This document shows positions 1 through 14,208 of a stretch of 64,000 bases of DNA, piece by piece. The stretch comes from Trifolium pratense (Eukaryota > Streptophyta > Magnoliopsida > Fabales > Fabaceae). Each line of letters begins with the position of its first letter. Position 1 is the stretch's first letter. The position numbers and the translations under genes are program-made. The notes under the pieces were generated by a model. The model did no database searches. It saw nothing but the letters and a program-made list of their open reading frames with translations, and was not told where the DNA came from. Location of the stretch: NCBI RefSeq assembly GCF_020283565.1, contig NC_060059.1:41904338-41968337 (forward strand), given 5' to 3'.

Positions 1-620
1 TTCCTATGAAAGTTGATGGAGCTTAACACTTTGTGGACATAATTTAAATCACAATTGGTCTGCTAGTGCATATTGTATCAATTATCACCGGTTAATATTA
101 AATTGTGATTAGTCACATGATTATGGTTGTGTTTGGTTGTATTGCAAAAAAAATTGATTTAACAGAATTGAGTTTGATAATAACTTTTCAAATTACACGT
201 GATAATATCCGGTAGAAAAACATAAAAATATTTTGTGAGATGATCCGGTAGAAAAAAATCATTGATCGGGAAAGACATAAAAATATTTTGTGAGATGATC
301 CGGTAGAAAAAAATCATTGATCAGGAAAGACATAAAATTTTTTTGTGATGAATAATATAGTCAACAATAATTTTGATATGATATACTTTTAAAATTGATG
401 GTGCTTATCAATTATTGCACATAATTTTAATCACAATTGGTATACTTGCCATAATGGTTGGAATTATTGCCTTGTATTGAAGGTTTACGGGTTCGAATCT
501 TAGTCAAGACAAAATTGTATTATTTTTTAATAAAAATTGCAAGATAAAATGGAGGGAAAACAGGAAAACAAATTAGGGTTTAGAGTTTGCTTGTGTATAC
601 AAGCTTATAATATAAAAGAT
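1..620 (+). repeat. Dispersed repeat, copy A, inverted relative to 46201-46802
   Basis: The stretch is the reverse complement of 46201-46802. Base 1 pairs with about 46802, and the match runs to the shared 'aagcttataatataaaagat' near 620, beyond which the copies diverge. It contains a B-box-like 'gggttcgaat' near 490. The left end is cut by the window edge, so the true element end is unknown. The class was not recognised. Confidence 0.8.
205..345 (+). repeat. Internal tandem duplication in the dispersed repeat
   Basis: A unit of about 60 bp containing 'gatgatccggtagaaaaa' and 'gacataaaaatattttgtg' occurs in successive copies. The partner at 46460-46530 carries it about once, so the duplication arose after the copies separated. 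Confidence 0.7.
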
Positions 621-859
621 TATGAATTATATATGCAATCTTTGTACTTTTTGATTTTTTTTAGATTGGTCATTTAAATTCCTTATTTAATTGTATGTTA
701 TATTTTGTTTAAAGTGTTACCTTATTTAATGTATCTTGATACGTCTTGTGTTTAGCGGTTATTTTAGTTTTTTTTTTTTTTTTATCGTAACAATCTTAAC
801 TCATTTCATTAATTAAAATAGTTTCAATACATGATGATATATAATCAAAGTCTTTGCGA

Positions 860-1084
860 CTAGCAAAGGATCGACAATGCCGTTCTAGCTAACAAGTGAA
901 CAACATTGTTGGCTTGTCTCCTGATAAAACTTATCCTAAAGTTTTGTAATAAACGTAAAGAAGTTTTACACACGGCTAACATAGCACCAAATTATATACG
1001 TAGATTTAGTTTACCGCTAATGTCATCTACCACTAGTTTGCAATCTAGTTCTATAACAACATTAACAAAGCCTAAATTTTGTAA
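860..1084 (-). pseudogene. Degenerate RNase H-like (RVT_3 type) fragment
   Basis: Read on the minus strand from about 1084, one frame gives an RNase H-like C-terminal domain. It has 'VIELDCKLVVDD' near the start and 'SFIRRQANNVVHLLARTAL' near the end, the typical signature of the RVT_3 domain of plant non-LTR elements and related host proteins. An in-frame TAA splits it about one third in, and another stop closes it at 860-862. No start codon or flanking exon was found, so this is a dead fragment. Confidence 0.6.
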
Positions 1085-1089
1085 CCAAG

Positions 1090-1719
1090 AAATATATTTT
1101 AATTAATATATTTTATTTTGACTTGTTAAAAAAATTGTTGCCTTATTTAAATTCCTTCTTAAGTATTTAATTTTTCGCAAAAAATGGATTTATTTAGTTT
1201 AGGAACTATGGTTCAAATTCCTAGTGCGAGATATGATGAATGAATACCTTAGTATTTTTAATTAGTTCTAATTATGGAACAAAAACTAAGGTTCGCACAT
1301 AAATATAACATAAAGGCAACAGTACAAGAGAAGCATAATTTAAATACTAAAAATAAAAATGAAATGAACATAAAAAAAACTAATTCAAGAAAACAAATAA
1401 TTTAAAGGACCAACCTGAAATGGGTCAAATTTAAAAAACCGCAGACATAATTCTGCCTATATTTTAAAAGTTTGTCTAACATGTGCAATATTGCACATGT
1501 TAAAGTAATCAAAATAGTAACTATTTAATGAAAAACAATAATTATTTATTATAAAATCAAACATTTGATATGAAATGCACAAGTTCCGATGCAAATTTAC
1601 TATTTTGAATTTCTTAACATGTGCAAAGTTGCACATGATAGAAAAACTAATATTTTAATTTAAGCAAAAATAAAATTATTAATACAAACAAAAGAACAAA
1701 ATTAATCATGGGAGAAAAG
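1090..1719. other. AT-rich intergenic sequence, no gene seen
   Basis: No coding frame with recognisable protein content. 'acatgtgcaa...ttgcacatgt' near 1480-1500 and again near 1615-1640 are short palindromes around TGCACATG. Nothing else was identified. Confidence 0.5.
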
Positions 1720-2045
1720 TGTTGGGTCGAGAGAGCACTGGAGATCATCTATATTGAGTTTAATAACAACTTTATAAGTGGGTTCGACACGTCGTCTAAC
1801 TACCTTTGTTAGGAAGACTTTCGATCAAAGGAGCCGGTCGAACCCTTCGTCAAACCATCATCTTTGATACCACTTTTGGGTCACGAGGGGCAGCCAGAGA
1901 TCATTCACATTGGGCTTAAGAATAACTCTACAAGTGAGTTGGTAAGTTTGACACCACACTTTAACCCAAAAATTTATGACGATAGATTTATATGTTATCA
2001 CACTTATAAAGTGTTCAACCTCCATTTTTCTAAGCAATATAAAAT
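1720..2045 (-). repeat. Possible old LTR-retroelement fragment
   Basis: Near 1864-1873 the minus strand reads TGGTATCAAA, similar to the start of a tRNA-Met primer binding site. It is flanked by higher-GC sequence unlike its surroundings, such as 'gggtcacgaggggcagcc'. No partner LTR, coding region or target duplication was found. The class is a weak guess. Confidence 0.25.
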
Positions 2046-2266
2046 TTAAATCAAACTTGTCACATAAAAAAGATGCCATATCAAAAAGATGCAAAATTCA
2101 CGCAAAAAGATAAACATATATACTTTCCATGTCTTTTATTCCTGATATTCAATCTAATCGGTGCGGAACAGTGGATTAATCGGTATGGTACCGTAGATTC
2201 ATCATTTATACCAATGTTGGTGTTATACCAGAGTCATGAATTTAATCACTATGGAACCAATGTAGT

Positions 2267-2408
2267 CAGGTTCTCGCACCAGGTCTTAGGTTCTTACGAT
2301 CCTACGAGCTCGTGAAGGCCAAACGAGCTTAGAACCCATGTAGGTTCCTTTTTTTATCTGTCTGTAGTTAGGTTCTCGCACCAGGTCATAGGTTCTTATG
2401 ATCCTAGA
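2267..2408 (+). repeat. Direct repeat pair of about 40 bp
   Basis: 'aggttctcgcaccaggtc' followed by 'taggttctta.gatccta' occurs at about 2267-2306 and again at about 2370-2409, with two or three mismatches. Related 'cttacgatcc' words recur near 2750-2815. This looks like a fragment of a GC-richer repeat. Confidence 0.6.
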
Positions 2409-2409
2409 G

Positions 2410-3668
2410 GTTTTTCTTTACCTGAGCTCTAGACGGCGTCGTTGTGAACCTCGCCGGCAGTTAGTGCATGTTTGTTCTCACTCCTTTCTCACTTTGGTTC
2501 ACTCCTCTCTCACTTTCAACCATCTCTTTCACTCAAACCTCTATCCTACATGAAACCCCTCGGTTTTCATTTTGTTTTTTTTTTAACCCTGCTGATGCTT
2601 CTTCCAACCCTCTGTTATGAACTTATGAACATTTGGAATGATCTCTATGAAATATTAATTAATTATGTTTATTTTGTTTATGTATTATATTTTTTGTGTG
2701 TTTATGTGTATATGTATATATGTGAAGTTACAATTTTACCCTTAGTAGGATCTTACGAATCGAGCTACGATCCCGATCTTACGATTCTCAACCAGCCTAC
2801 CAATCCTACGTAGGATCTCGAACATGACTAGATTGTATGGAACTGTGAAACTGCACATATAATGTTGTTTCATCAAAATTTATTATTTTCATTTGCATTT
2901 TTGACATTTTATGCAGGCATGCACTTTTATTGGTTTCCCTAGTCTAGTGTATGGACCACATGTAAATTGTAATGTCTCCTTCATCTTCCTGAATTTCTTT
3001 GTTATTTGCTGGCTACATCAGGCTTATCAAAGTGGCTTCATTCAAATCTCTCAAAGACATGATACTATGAACATGCATGTATATTTGGTTGTTTTCGCAA
3101 CACATGTTAATGTTACACTACACCAAGTCACCTACAACCAGCTACATGTCACGTTAAAAAACCACTCAATTTTGTCTACAGCTTCGTCGTGTCACTCTTT
3201 ACTGTTTTTCATTTTTTAATAATAGATTTTTTTTTTTTATTTTAAGAAAAAAAATTGTTTATAAGCAAAAAATAAATTATTTTGAAATTCAAGGGGTACT
3301 CAACTCTTACTATTCGAATACAGTTCAATTCTTAGATGCATTGAAAGCAAGCTAAAAGATTGTTACATAATCGGAAAAAGCTAAATTGCATTGCTCCTTA
3401 ACTAGACTGTAAACGAAAATTATGAAACATAAATAATTTGGTTCACTAAAGAAAAAACATTTACACAAACTCCGTAAATAAAATTTTATTACTCATATGC
3501 CAAATATTCCACGATATAGTCAATCAAATGAAATAACTTTTTTACTAATTGTTTTTGCTAATTGTATTTTGGTCTCTGCTAATTTTATTGAATAATAGTT
3601 ATTTTGATATTTAAATATGTAAGACTATATTAGATTTTTATTTTTTTACCAAAGACTCTATTGGTTAA
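2410..3668. other. Intergenic sequence, no gene supported
   Basis: Open frames of about 100 codons occur near 2472-2813 and 2911-3219, but they are hydrophobic low-complexity translations of T-rich DNA without domain signatures. I see no gene here. Confidence 0.5.
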
Positions 3669-3669
3669 A

Positions 3670-4077
3670 GGTGTGTTTGGATTAGAAAAGAAAGTTAAAC
3701 AAAAAAAGTTGAAGGGAAAAATGTTAAAGGAAAGAAAGTTGATGGAAAGTTGGTAGAAAATGAGATGATTTTTAGGTTGTTTGATTTGAGTGAAAGTGAA
3801 AAAAAAAGTAAGTGGATGAAAGATTGTAAATTTAAAATGACAAAAATATCCCCACATAAAAACAATATGTGATTGGAAGAAAATTTTAAAATATGTATAA
3901 TTTTTAATATTTTTGAACATATGTGTTTCACTTTCCGTGTTAGAGGATTCATGATTCACCCAAAAGCTTTCTTTTCTTTCCTTTTGATTGCAAACCAAAC
4001 AAGGGAAAGTGGAATATTCTTTAATCTTTCTCTCCTTCCTCTTTCTTTCCTTCTACTTTCCATTAAACCAAACACAT
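3670..4077. mobile_element. MITE-like element with TGTGTTTGG ends
   Basis: The left end 'tgtgtttggattagaaaaga' is mirrored at the right by 'ccattaaaccaaacaca'. The interior is rich in GAAAG on one side and CTTTC on the other, as in a fold-back element. No clean target duplication was found. Many hAT-type plant MITEs begin with such GTTTGG ends. Confidence 0.5.
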
Positions 4078-4280
4078 AAATGTATAAAAAATTATAATAC
4101 AATGTGAATGTCCCTCTTATTTATATTTTTATGACTAAATTGACGACAAAAAAAAAATTAAGGACCAAAATAATTTTAAAAAAAAATCCGTTAAAGATCA
4201 AAATAACTAGCTAAAAAAACACTTTAAAATTATAATTTCACAGATTTCATAGACCAAACTATTTAGTTTCTTTTATATAA

Positions 4281-4753
4281 GGTTAAATATGTTTTTGGTC
4301 CTATAGTTTTCCAGAATTTTTATTTTAGTCCCTGAAATTTTTCCGTCAATATTTTTAGTCCCTATTTTTCATTCAACTCTTGTATACTTTCACATTTTTT
4401 AATAATATTTTCTATTCATGTTTATAATATTATAAGAACATCTCCGATAAAAATTTAGAATTTTTTAAGATAAGTTGAATTATTTATGAATTTTTATGTG
4501 CAAAAAACTAAAAATTCATATTTAATTCATCTTTTGTTAAAAAAAAATTAAACTTTTGTAACAGAGATTCATATAATATGTACTAGAACATGACCTCAGA
4601 AAAAAAATCAAATTTCAAATGGTATACACGAGTTGAATGAAAAGTATGGACTAAAAACATTGACGAAAAATACTTCAGGGACTAAAAAATGTGAAAAAAA
4701 ATCTTCAGGGACTAAAATGAAAATTCTAAAAAACTATAGGTACCATATTTAAC
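4281..4753. mobile_element. MITE with long imperfect inverted repeats (GGTTAAATATG family)
   Basis: The left arm starts 'ggttaaatatgtttttggtc' and continues through 'attttagtccctgaaatttt'. The right arm holds 'cttcagggactaaaat' and ends 'taccatatttaac', its reverse complement. The 'tttggtcc' and 'gggactaaaa' words are typical of a very common legume MITE family. No perfect target duplication was identified. Confidence 0.65.
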
Positions 4754-4848
4754 TATTTTTTATATTATCAATATGTTACTAAGTGAACATACTTACATAC
4801 ACAATAATCATATACATTTTTTTAGTACAATAATATAGCGTGCAACTG

Positions 4849-4993
4849 TCCACAAATTCTAGCTCAACTGGCAGAAATATTAAAATTGCTAGTGTCAGAC
4901 GTTAGGATCGGGATTCGAACCTCGGTCACTCCATTTTGTGTGTATGAGTTTTCAATGGCTTTGCCATTTTCGTCTATCAACCAAAAAAAAGAA
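4849..4993 (+). mobile_element. tRNA-derived SINE with a 17-bp target duplication
   Basis: It has an A-box-like 'tagctcaactggcagaaat' and a B-box-like 'gggattcgaacctcggtc', as in a pol III promoter, and ends in an A-rich tail. The perfect 17-bp duplication AATATAGCGTGCAACTG flanks it at 4832-4848 and 4994-5010. A related, older copy lies at 48736-48853 on the other strand. Confidence 0.85.
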
Positions 4994-5010
4994 AATATAG
5001 CGTGCAACTG

Positions 5011-6058
5011 ATTCGTTATGTTTCACGAAATTTTTTCTCTTGCTTGATTTAGCATTTTCCATTTGATAATTAGAAAATGTAAAAAAAACAAATTACTTTT
5101 TAGATTCATTGAGTAATTAATATATCTAATTTATACTATTTTTTTTATAAATTAAGAGCATCTAGATATCAAGGTAAGGATGAACATCCCAACTTAATTG
5201 AGACCCCTATTCTTCCACGTCCTCCACGAGTAGCTCATATTATTATTAAAAAAGAAAAATAAAGAAATATATGCAAAAATTGGGGGGACATAGACCTAAC
5301 AAAGTGAGTCCACACAAAGCGCGTAGGACAAAAAAAAAATACCAACTTCTAGTCCTAAAAGACAAAATAGAAGTCCCAAAAAATTTGAGGCGAATGAACC
5401 GACCGTCAACATAGAAGCGGTCCATGTACGTACCCGCTACTCCCTGCGACAAGCAGCAAGCGATATGACTTTTTCAAGCGAAACAGGATGAAATCAAGGA
5501 ATGATACAGATATTGAGAGATGAATTTTGTTGTGTTGAAAGCAACTGAGACCCAATCAATAGTCAGATTGAGGGATGGTCAATCAATAAGGATGAGTAGC
5601 ACGAGAGAGAAAGACTTAGTTGGGCACAAACCCAAGAAAAAGCTATTTAGGCACACACTCAAATTTAAAAAGTTAAAACAAAATTTAAATTGTCAAATCA
5701 TTTAACCTTTTTTTATTTAATTTTTTCTCACATGTGAATGTGAGTGTGTCTAAATAGATTTTTCTTGAATTTGTGTCCAAGTAAGAATTTCTCTATCTAT
5801 ATAAGTTTGTTGTTGTGACCAACAATCCAACGGTCAATGGTTATCAACCGGCCCGGACCATAAGATCTTCATGAATGTTTTTAAATTTTTGAAATAAACG
5901 TAATATTCAACCCACTATTCTATATCGATTTTAATTTTGTTACTTTTAAATCAATGATTTTATTCCCCTAAATTTTAAAATCGTTAACTTGTCGTCAAGA
6001 CATTTTAAGTTAAACTGGTGATTTTTTTTTATAATCGAGTTAGTGATTTTTAATTGAT
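5011..6058. other. Intergenic sequence apart from the MITE
   Basis: No gene seen. Short frames near 5246-5452 and 5520-5705 have no recognisable content. Confidence 0.5.
5602..5800. mobile_element. Fold-back MITE of about 200 bp
   Basis: The left arm 'ttgggcacaaacccaagaaa' followed by 'ctatttaggcacacactca' is mirrored by the right arm 'gagtgtgtctaaatagattt' and 'tgaatttgtgtccaa'. The arms extend outward through 'agagaaa' and 'tttctct'. A small open frame crossing the left arm is not a gene. Confidence 0.6.
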
Positions 6059-6063
6059 GTTTA

Positions 6064-6282
6064 TGTTAATTGCAAAGTGGAATCTCTCATCTTATTCCTC
6101 ATAGGCAATGCCTTATATAGGCTTATTTACAACTCAATTGTTTAGACTAGCAAATTGGCCAAGCCAAGCCTAAGCCCAACAGCAGGCCAGGCCAGCCTTG
6201 CGCGCGCGCCTGCATTATGCTGCTTGCTGCACAAGCCAAGCCACACAACACTAAGCCTAAGCACATAAGCCTATTCCTAACA
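6064..6282 (-). repeat. 3' LTR of the copia element
   Basis: 219 bp with TGTTAATTGC...CCTAACA ends as written on the plus strand (TG...CA). It carries a 'gcgcgcgcgc' run and 'aagccaagcc' repeats. It differs from the other LTR only at the C in 'caatgccttat', which is T there. Confidence 0.97.
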
Positions 6283-6296
6283 TACCCTCCCTTAAA
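6283..6296 (-). other. Polypurine tract of the copia element
   Basis: On the minus strand TTTAAGGGAGGGTA abuts the 3' LTR. This purine run is where plus-strand DNA synthesis is primed. Confidence 0.8.
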
Positions 6297-6318
6297 TTGA
6301 ATCCTCAACAAATACAAT

Positions 6319-9300
6319 TTACTTTACAAAATCATTCAGATCACAAATTCCAATTCCCTCCCTTAATTTGCAAAAACTGTCAAACTTCAAAGGCTTGGTG
6401 AGGATGTCTGCCAATTGTTCTTCTGACCTGCAATGCACCAGCTCAATAACATTGTCCTTAGTGAGATCTCTAAGGAAATGATACCTGACATCAATATGTT
6501 TACTTCTACCATGCATAATAGGATTCTTAGAAAGCTTAATGGAAGAACTATTATCACAGTAGATCATAGTGCACTCAGGTTGCTTCACTCTCAAGTAACT
6601 CAGAATATTCCTAAGCCATATTCCTTGACAAGCACATGATGCTGCTGATACAAACTCTGCTTCAGTTGTGGAAAGAGTCACTATAGGTTGTTTCTTAGAG
6701 GACCAGGAGATGGCACCTGAACCAAGCATAAACACAAACCCACTAGTACTTTTCCTATCATCTAGATCACCAGCATAGTCTGAATCACTCCAGCCAATGA
6801 GCTTCAAATCCTCACTTGAACCAGCTCTGTACAAAATTCCTAATCCCAGTGTTCCTTTTAGATACCTTATGATCCTTTTTACAGCAATCACATGCATCTC
6901 AGTAGGCCTGTCCATGAATCTAGCTACCAAACATACAGAATAAGCAATGTCAGGTCTTGAAGCCAGCAAATACATCAAACACCCTACCATTTGCTTATAT
7001 GTAGTACCATCAGCTATTCTTTCATTTGCATCTTTGACAAGCTTACACCCAGGCACTATTGGATTAGTAACTTTGTTGCAGCTCTCCATTCCAAATCTAA
7101 CCAAAATCTCAGCAATGTATCTATGTTGATGCATAAAAATACCATCACTGCTTTGAATTACTTCAACTCCAAGGAAATATCTCATCTTGCCCAAATCTGT
7201 CATAGCAAATCTACCTTTCATGGAGCTTTTGAAGTCTTCTATTAGATTGACATCATTTCCGGTGAAAATTAAGTCATCTACATAGAGACTAACAATGAGT
7301 ATCTCATCCTTCTTTCCATATTTAACAAACAAAGTGTGCTCATAGGGACATTTCACAAATTTTTCAGAACTGAAATAAGCTTCAATCTTACTATACCAAG
7401 CTCTAGGGGCTTGCTTCAATCCATACAGAGCCTTTTTCAATTTGTACACCATGTTCTTGTTGCCATTACTATACCCCTCAGGCTAAACCACATATATGTC
7501 CTCAGTCAAATCTCCATGCAAAAAAGCACTCTTCACATCTAACTGAAACACATTCCATCTGTTGTTAGCTGCAAGAGCCAGTATAGCTCTGATTGTATCC
7601 CATCTAGCCACAGGTGCAAACACCTCATTGTAGTCAATGCCTTGTTTCTGAGTGTAGCCTTTAGCCACCAACCTTGCTTTGTACTTTTCAATCTCACCCT
7701 TTTCATTAAATTTTGTTTTAAAGATCCATTTCACACCAATGGCATTGCATCCATCTGGTAACAAAGTGAGCTCCCAGGTGTTGTTTCTTTTAATTGAATC
7801 CATCTCAGCATCCATAGCAGCCCTCCAAACATCAAGTTTCATTGCTTCATCATAAGTGTTGGGATCTTTACCAGTGCTATAGATGGCTAGATTATGAAGT
7901 TCTCTTTCTTCTTCTGCTTCTCTTCCAGTTACATATATGTCAAGACTCCTTGGTGGTTTTCTGATTCTAGGAGGAAGCTGTGTTACTCCATCATTATTGC
8001 CTTCACTATCACTGGTGTTATTACTTATAATCATGTCATCATCTTCACTGTTGCCTGCTGCATTTACATCACCTTCATTGACTGGCTCAATTGGAATATC
8101 TTCATGAACTGAATCATCTTCTGCTTCATCATTGGACCAGTCATCATTATCTGTACTTTGTGTCTGTGATAGCTTGTTCCATTCCCATCCTTTTGACTCT
8201 TCAAACACAACATCTCTGCTAGTGATTATTTTCTTGTCAATTGGATCATAGAGTTTATAGGCCTTGGATACATCACTTACTCCCAGCAAAACACATTTCT
8301 TGCTTTTGCTGTCAAGCTTCTTTCTCTGACTGTCAGGTATGTGAACATGAGCTAGACAACCAAACACTCTAAAGTGATTTACTGATGGTTTTCTACCACT
8401 CCAAGCCTCTTCAGGTGTCATGTCTTTAACACTAAAAGTAGGGCTCCTGTTCATAAGATATGTTGCCCAGTTGACTGCTTCAGGCCAAAATGACTTAGGT
8501 ACCTTTCTAGCACTGATCATACTTCTTACAATATTCAGAATGGTCCTATTCTTTCTTTCAGACACACCATTTTGTTGTGGTGTGTATGCAGCAGTCAATT
8601 GCCTCTTTATCCCTTCATTGCTGCAGAAATCATTGAATTCATTAGAGGTGTATTCTCCTCCTCTATCAGATCTAAGGCATAAGATAGGACAACCAGCTTC
8701 TTTTTCTACCAATGCTTTAAAACTTTTGAAAACTTCAAATGCAGCAGATTTCTCTTTTAACATGTAACACCAAGTCTTTCTACTAAAGTCATCTGTGAAT
8801 GTCATAAAATACCTGCATCCACCATTGGATTGAGGTGATATAGGCCCACAGATGTCAGAGTGAATGAGCTCAAGCTTCACACTAGCTCTCCAATTGGCTT
8901 GTTTAGGGATGATGTCTCTGTGTTGCTTACCAGTCAAGCAATCACTACAATTCTCATCAGAGTCTTCTAACTCAGGTAGACCTCTCACCATTTGCTTCTT
9001 AGACAAGGTATTGAGCCCTTTAAAACTCAAGTGGCCATATCTATCATGCCATAGCTGGGTGCTTTCTTGCTTGGCAGTTTGCAGACACATAGGCATTATA
9101 ACAGGTGCAGAGATCACATACATTCTATTCTTAGACATGTGTGAAGTGAACAATAAGCCTCTATCATCATGATACACCTTACATTCATCATTCTTAAACA
9201 CCACTGAAACTTGTTTTTGCTGTATCTGACCAATACTCAGAAGATTGGTCTTCAAACCAGGCACATAATATACATTGCTAATCACATGAACAATGTTATT

Positions 9301-10347
9301 AATGCTGAGTTTGATGTTGCCTTTCCCTTTCACAGGCATCTTTGAATCATCTCCCAACTTCACAGAGTCACTATAACTATCATCAAAATTAAACAGTCAT
9401 TCTTTGTGTCCTATCATATGATTACTACAACCAGAATCTAGAAACCAATTTTCAGATTTTCCAATTGTATCAGAGAATTGCTGTTCAGTTTTAGCCATAA
9501 GCAATAATTCTTCATTACCATCATAAAATTCAGCATAGTTGGCATTACCTTCCCAATCTGGACATTCAGATTGATAGTGACCTAGCTTGTGACAGTTGTA
9601 GCATTCAACCATCTCTTTGCTTTGTCTACCTCTTCCTCGACCTCTATTGGAATTTCTTCCTCTCCCTCTACCAGATCCAGATCCTCTTCCTTGTGAAACT
9701 TTCAAAGCTTGTTCTTCTGTGTTCACTTGTGATTTTGCTGAAGGTTTCTTCATCCTTCCTTCATGCACAATTAGACTACTCTGCAATTCATCAATTGACA
9801 TTGTAGTTACATCATTGGATTCCACAATTGAACACACCACATAATCAAACTTTGTCACCATGGATCTCAGGATCTTTTCAACAATTGCAACTTCTTGCAA
9901 TCTTTCACCTTGTGCAGACATTCTATTTGCAATAGCTAGGGTTCTTGAAAAGTAATCTTCCACAGATTCTCCTTCCTTCATTTCAAGAACCTCAAACTCT
10001 CTCTTCAGAGCTTGCAGCTGAGCTATCTTTACCTTTGTAGAACCTTGATACTTTCTTCTCATCGCATCCCAAATACTTTTGGAGGAATTACGATCAAGAA
10101 TCGTATCAAGAATGGAACGATCGATCGATTGCAACAAGTAATTCTTCACCTTCAAATCCTTCAGCTTGCTAGCATTAGCAGCTTGAATTTCTTCAGCTGT
10201 GGCGTTTGCAGGTGCCACCGTGACTCCATCTTCAATTGAGGACCAAAGTTCTTTGGAACGAATGAGATTCTCCATGAGCATTGACCAATGGTCATAATGT
10301 CCATCAAACTTTGGAACACGAGACTGTGAGTGTTTGGATTCATCCAT
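6319..10347 (-). pseudogene. Copia gag-pol frame broken by two in-frame stops
   Basis: All coding segments lie in one frame from the ATG at 10347 to the stop at 6319, about 1340 codons. The gag segment (10347-9397) has an N-terminal gag domain, an RGRGR-rich stretch, the zinc knuckle CYNCHKLGHYQSEC and the protease motif DSG near its end. A TGA at 9397-9399 then interrupts. The middle segment has the pre-integrase HDRYGHLS and C-x2-C, and integrase acidic residues in IHSDICGP, LRSDRGGEY and NGVSERKN. A TAG at 7483-7485 interrupts again inside reverse transcriptase. The last segment has the catalytic YVDD and an RNase H domain. The frame is kept across both stops, so these are point changes, not indels. 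Confidence 0.95.
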
Positions 10348-10468
10348 TAATGGATCAAGGAAGAAGCTTGAAGATGAAGAAGAAGCTCGCGCAAAAAAAA
10401 ACGGTTATAACGGTTTTGTTCTTGAGAAAACTGCAGTTTTCTCTCTTTCCTCAGGTTTAGATCTTTTA

Positions 10469-10483
10469 GGCTCTAGATACCAC
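10469..10483 (-). other. Primer binding site of the copia element
   Basis: On the minus strand TGGTATCTAGAGCC follows the 5' LTR after one base. It resembles the usual initiator tRNA-Met site TGGTATCAGAGCC with one extra T. Confidence 0.85.
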
Positions 10484-10484
10484 T

Positions 10485-10703
10485 TGTTAATTGCAAAGTG
10501 GAATCTCTCATCTTATTCCTCATAGGCAATGTCTTATATAGGCTTATTTACAACTCAATTGTTTAGACTAGCAAATTGGCCAAGCCAAGCCTAAGCCCAA
10601 CAGCAGGCCAGGCCAGCCTTGCGCGCGCGCCTGCATTATGCTGCTTGCTGCACAAGCCAAGCCACACAACACTAAGCCTAAGCACATAAGCCTATTCCTA
10701 ACA
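10485..10703 (-). repeat. 5' LTR of the copia element
   Basis: 219 bp, same ends as the left copy, followed directly by the second GTTTA target duplication. It should hold the element promoter; no clear TATA box was picked out. Confidence 0.97.
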
Positions 10704-10708
10704 GTTTA

Positions 10709-11405
10709 AGTTTGTCATTTTTTTTCCAATAGAGTATTTAAGATCATCATTATATTTACATTTACATTAAAAAAATTAGAATAAAATATTTTTATACTAA
10801 ATTTGTTATAAAACATTGTTATAATATAAGTGAAATTATTTATAAAACTTGTTAAATTAATACAGTCTGTGTAAATCTTTGTTTTTATTTAATCTAATTT
10901 TATTTCAGGTTAAAAATAAATGTTTTGTTTTTTTTAAGTAAAAAAAAATAATTTTGGAGAAGTTATTGTCCCGTGTATATTTTATAAATAAATTATAATT
11001 AGTATGTTCTATTTATTCAAATTTTTATTTAAATGACCACATGTTTATCAGGTTGAAGTGGACAGATTGTGTATCAAGGTGAGCATAAAAACAAGTGATC
11101 ACAGTAACAGATTTATATTTAAATGATCACAGCGAAGAAGGGTGGTTTAGGATACCATAATTCCCATCCCCCTATAAAGCAAATTATCAAATATATATCT
11201 AAGGACATCAAATGAATCAGAGTAAGCATTGAAACTAAATTTACCAAAATTAGTGATAAATAAGTAAAAGTAGAATTTTTCACTGCACTTCAGGCAAGAC
11301 ATCAGTTCAAACAACAGATGAAAATCTTTTAAAGCAAAACTGAAATTAAGAAAAAACAATATCTCAACCTCGATGATTAATCTTAACAACACAATATGAC
11401 AAAAA
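10709..11405. other. Intergenic, AT-rich, no gene seen
   Basis: A plain AT-rich stretch. 11147-11405 is probably the 3' UTR of the minus-strand RPL7 gene. Frames here have no protein signature. Confidence 0.5.
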
Positions 11406-13604
<2,199 letters not shown>

Positions 13605-13738
13605 TCTGAGATTCAATGAATGATTCAGAATATGAAATTGAAATGAAATCGAAAATTGATATGAAAAATTGAAGAGAGATTGAGATTGAAAAATGTTACC
13701 TGGTGCCGCGCAATAGAAGGTGATGGAGAAGAAATGTT

Positions 13739-13785
13739 GCTAGGGTTTTGTACTTCTGCTCTCTACCCTAATGGGCTGGGCTATT
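13739..13785 (-). promoter_or_regulatory. Telo-box plus site II promoter elements of RPL7
   Basis: On the minus strand AAACCCTA (plus 'tagggttt' 13741-13748) lies next to two TGGGCT words at about 13772-13783. Telo-box with site II (TGGGCY) is the known promoter pairing of plant ribosomal protein genes. The position just upstream of the inferred leader supports the RPL7 orientation. Confidence 0.75.
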
Positions 13786-14208
13786 CATACCAAACAAATA
13801 TGTGGGCTTTGTTTTTGTACAAAACAATAAAATATATTTTTCTAGCATTATATTTTTGGAAATTGCTGTAAAAAAAAAATAGATTAATTTTTATGTTGCG
13901 ACAATGCAAAATATTTTTATGTCTTTCAAGTGTGTGATTTATATTGTAACATAGTCATATTTATAGGAGATTATATGGACCAATGATATAGGTCAAGACT
14001 AATGAAGATCTACTATAATTATTCACAACACTCCCCCTTTGGTTGTGAAAACTTTGATTTTAATATTATTAACTAGTTTAAAGACTAGTGGATTCGCACG
14101 AGTCAATTGAATTTTATTCGATATTTAAGTTTGTTATATAATATATTAGAAATTGTTATATGATATTGTTAACATATAAGTAGAATTATTGTGTTTTTTT
14201 CTTGTAAA
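13786..14208. other. Intergenic with possible LTR-end remnant
   Basis: 'aatgatataggtcaagacta' runs into 'acaacactccccctttggtt' at about 14025-14043. That layout resembles an LTR end followed by a polypurine-type tract on the other strand, but no partner was found. Otherwise AT-rich without genes. Confidence 0.3.

Larger units (their letters stand above)
6064..10703 (-). mobile_element. Complete Ty1/copia LTR retrotransposon
   Basis: This 4640-bp element is bounded by two 219-bp LTRs and a perfect 5-bp target duplication, GTTTA, at 6059-6063 and 10704-10708. It reads on the minus strand: 5' LTR 10485-10703, primer binding site, gag with zinc knuckle, protease, integrase, reverse transcriptase, RNase H, polypurine tract, 3' LTR 6064-6282. 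Integrase before reverse transcriptase defines copia order. The LTRs differ at one of 219 bases, so insertion is recent. Two in-frame stops break the gag-pol frame (see that entry), so this copy should not make full polyprotein itself. Confidence 0.97.

Noticed and set aside
2472..3219. Two open frames of about 100 codons on the plus strand
   Set aside because: Hydrophobic translations of T-rich sequence without domains, splice logic or codon bias.
3630..3998. 122-codon minus-strand frame rich in Phe
   Set aside because: It lies across a fold-back MITE; the composition reflects AAG/TTC runs.
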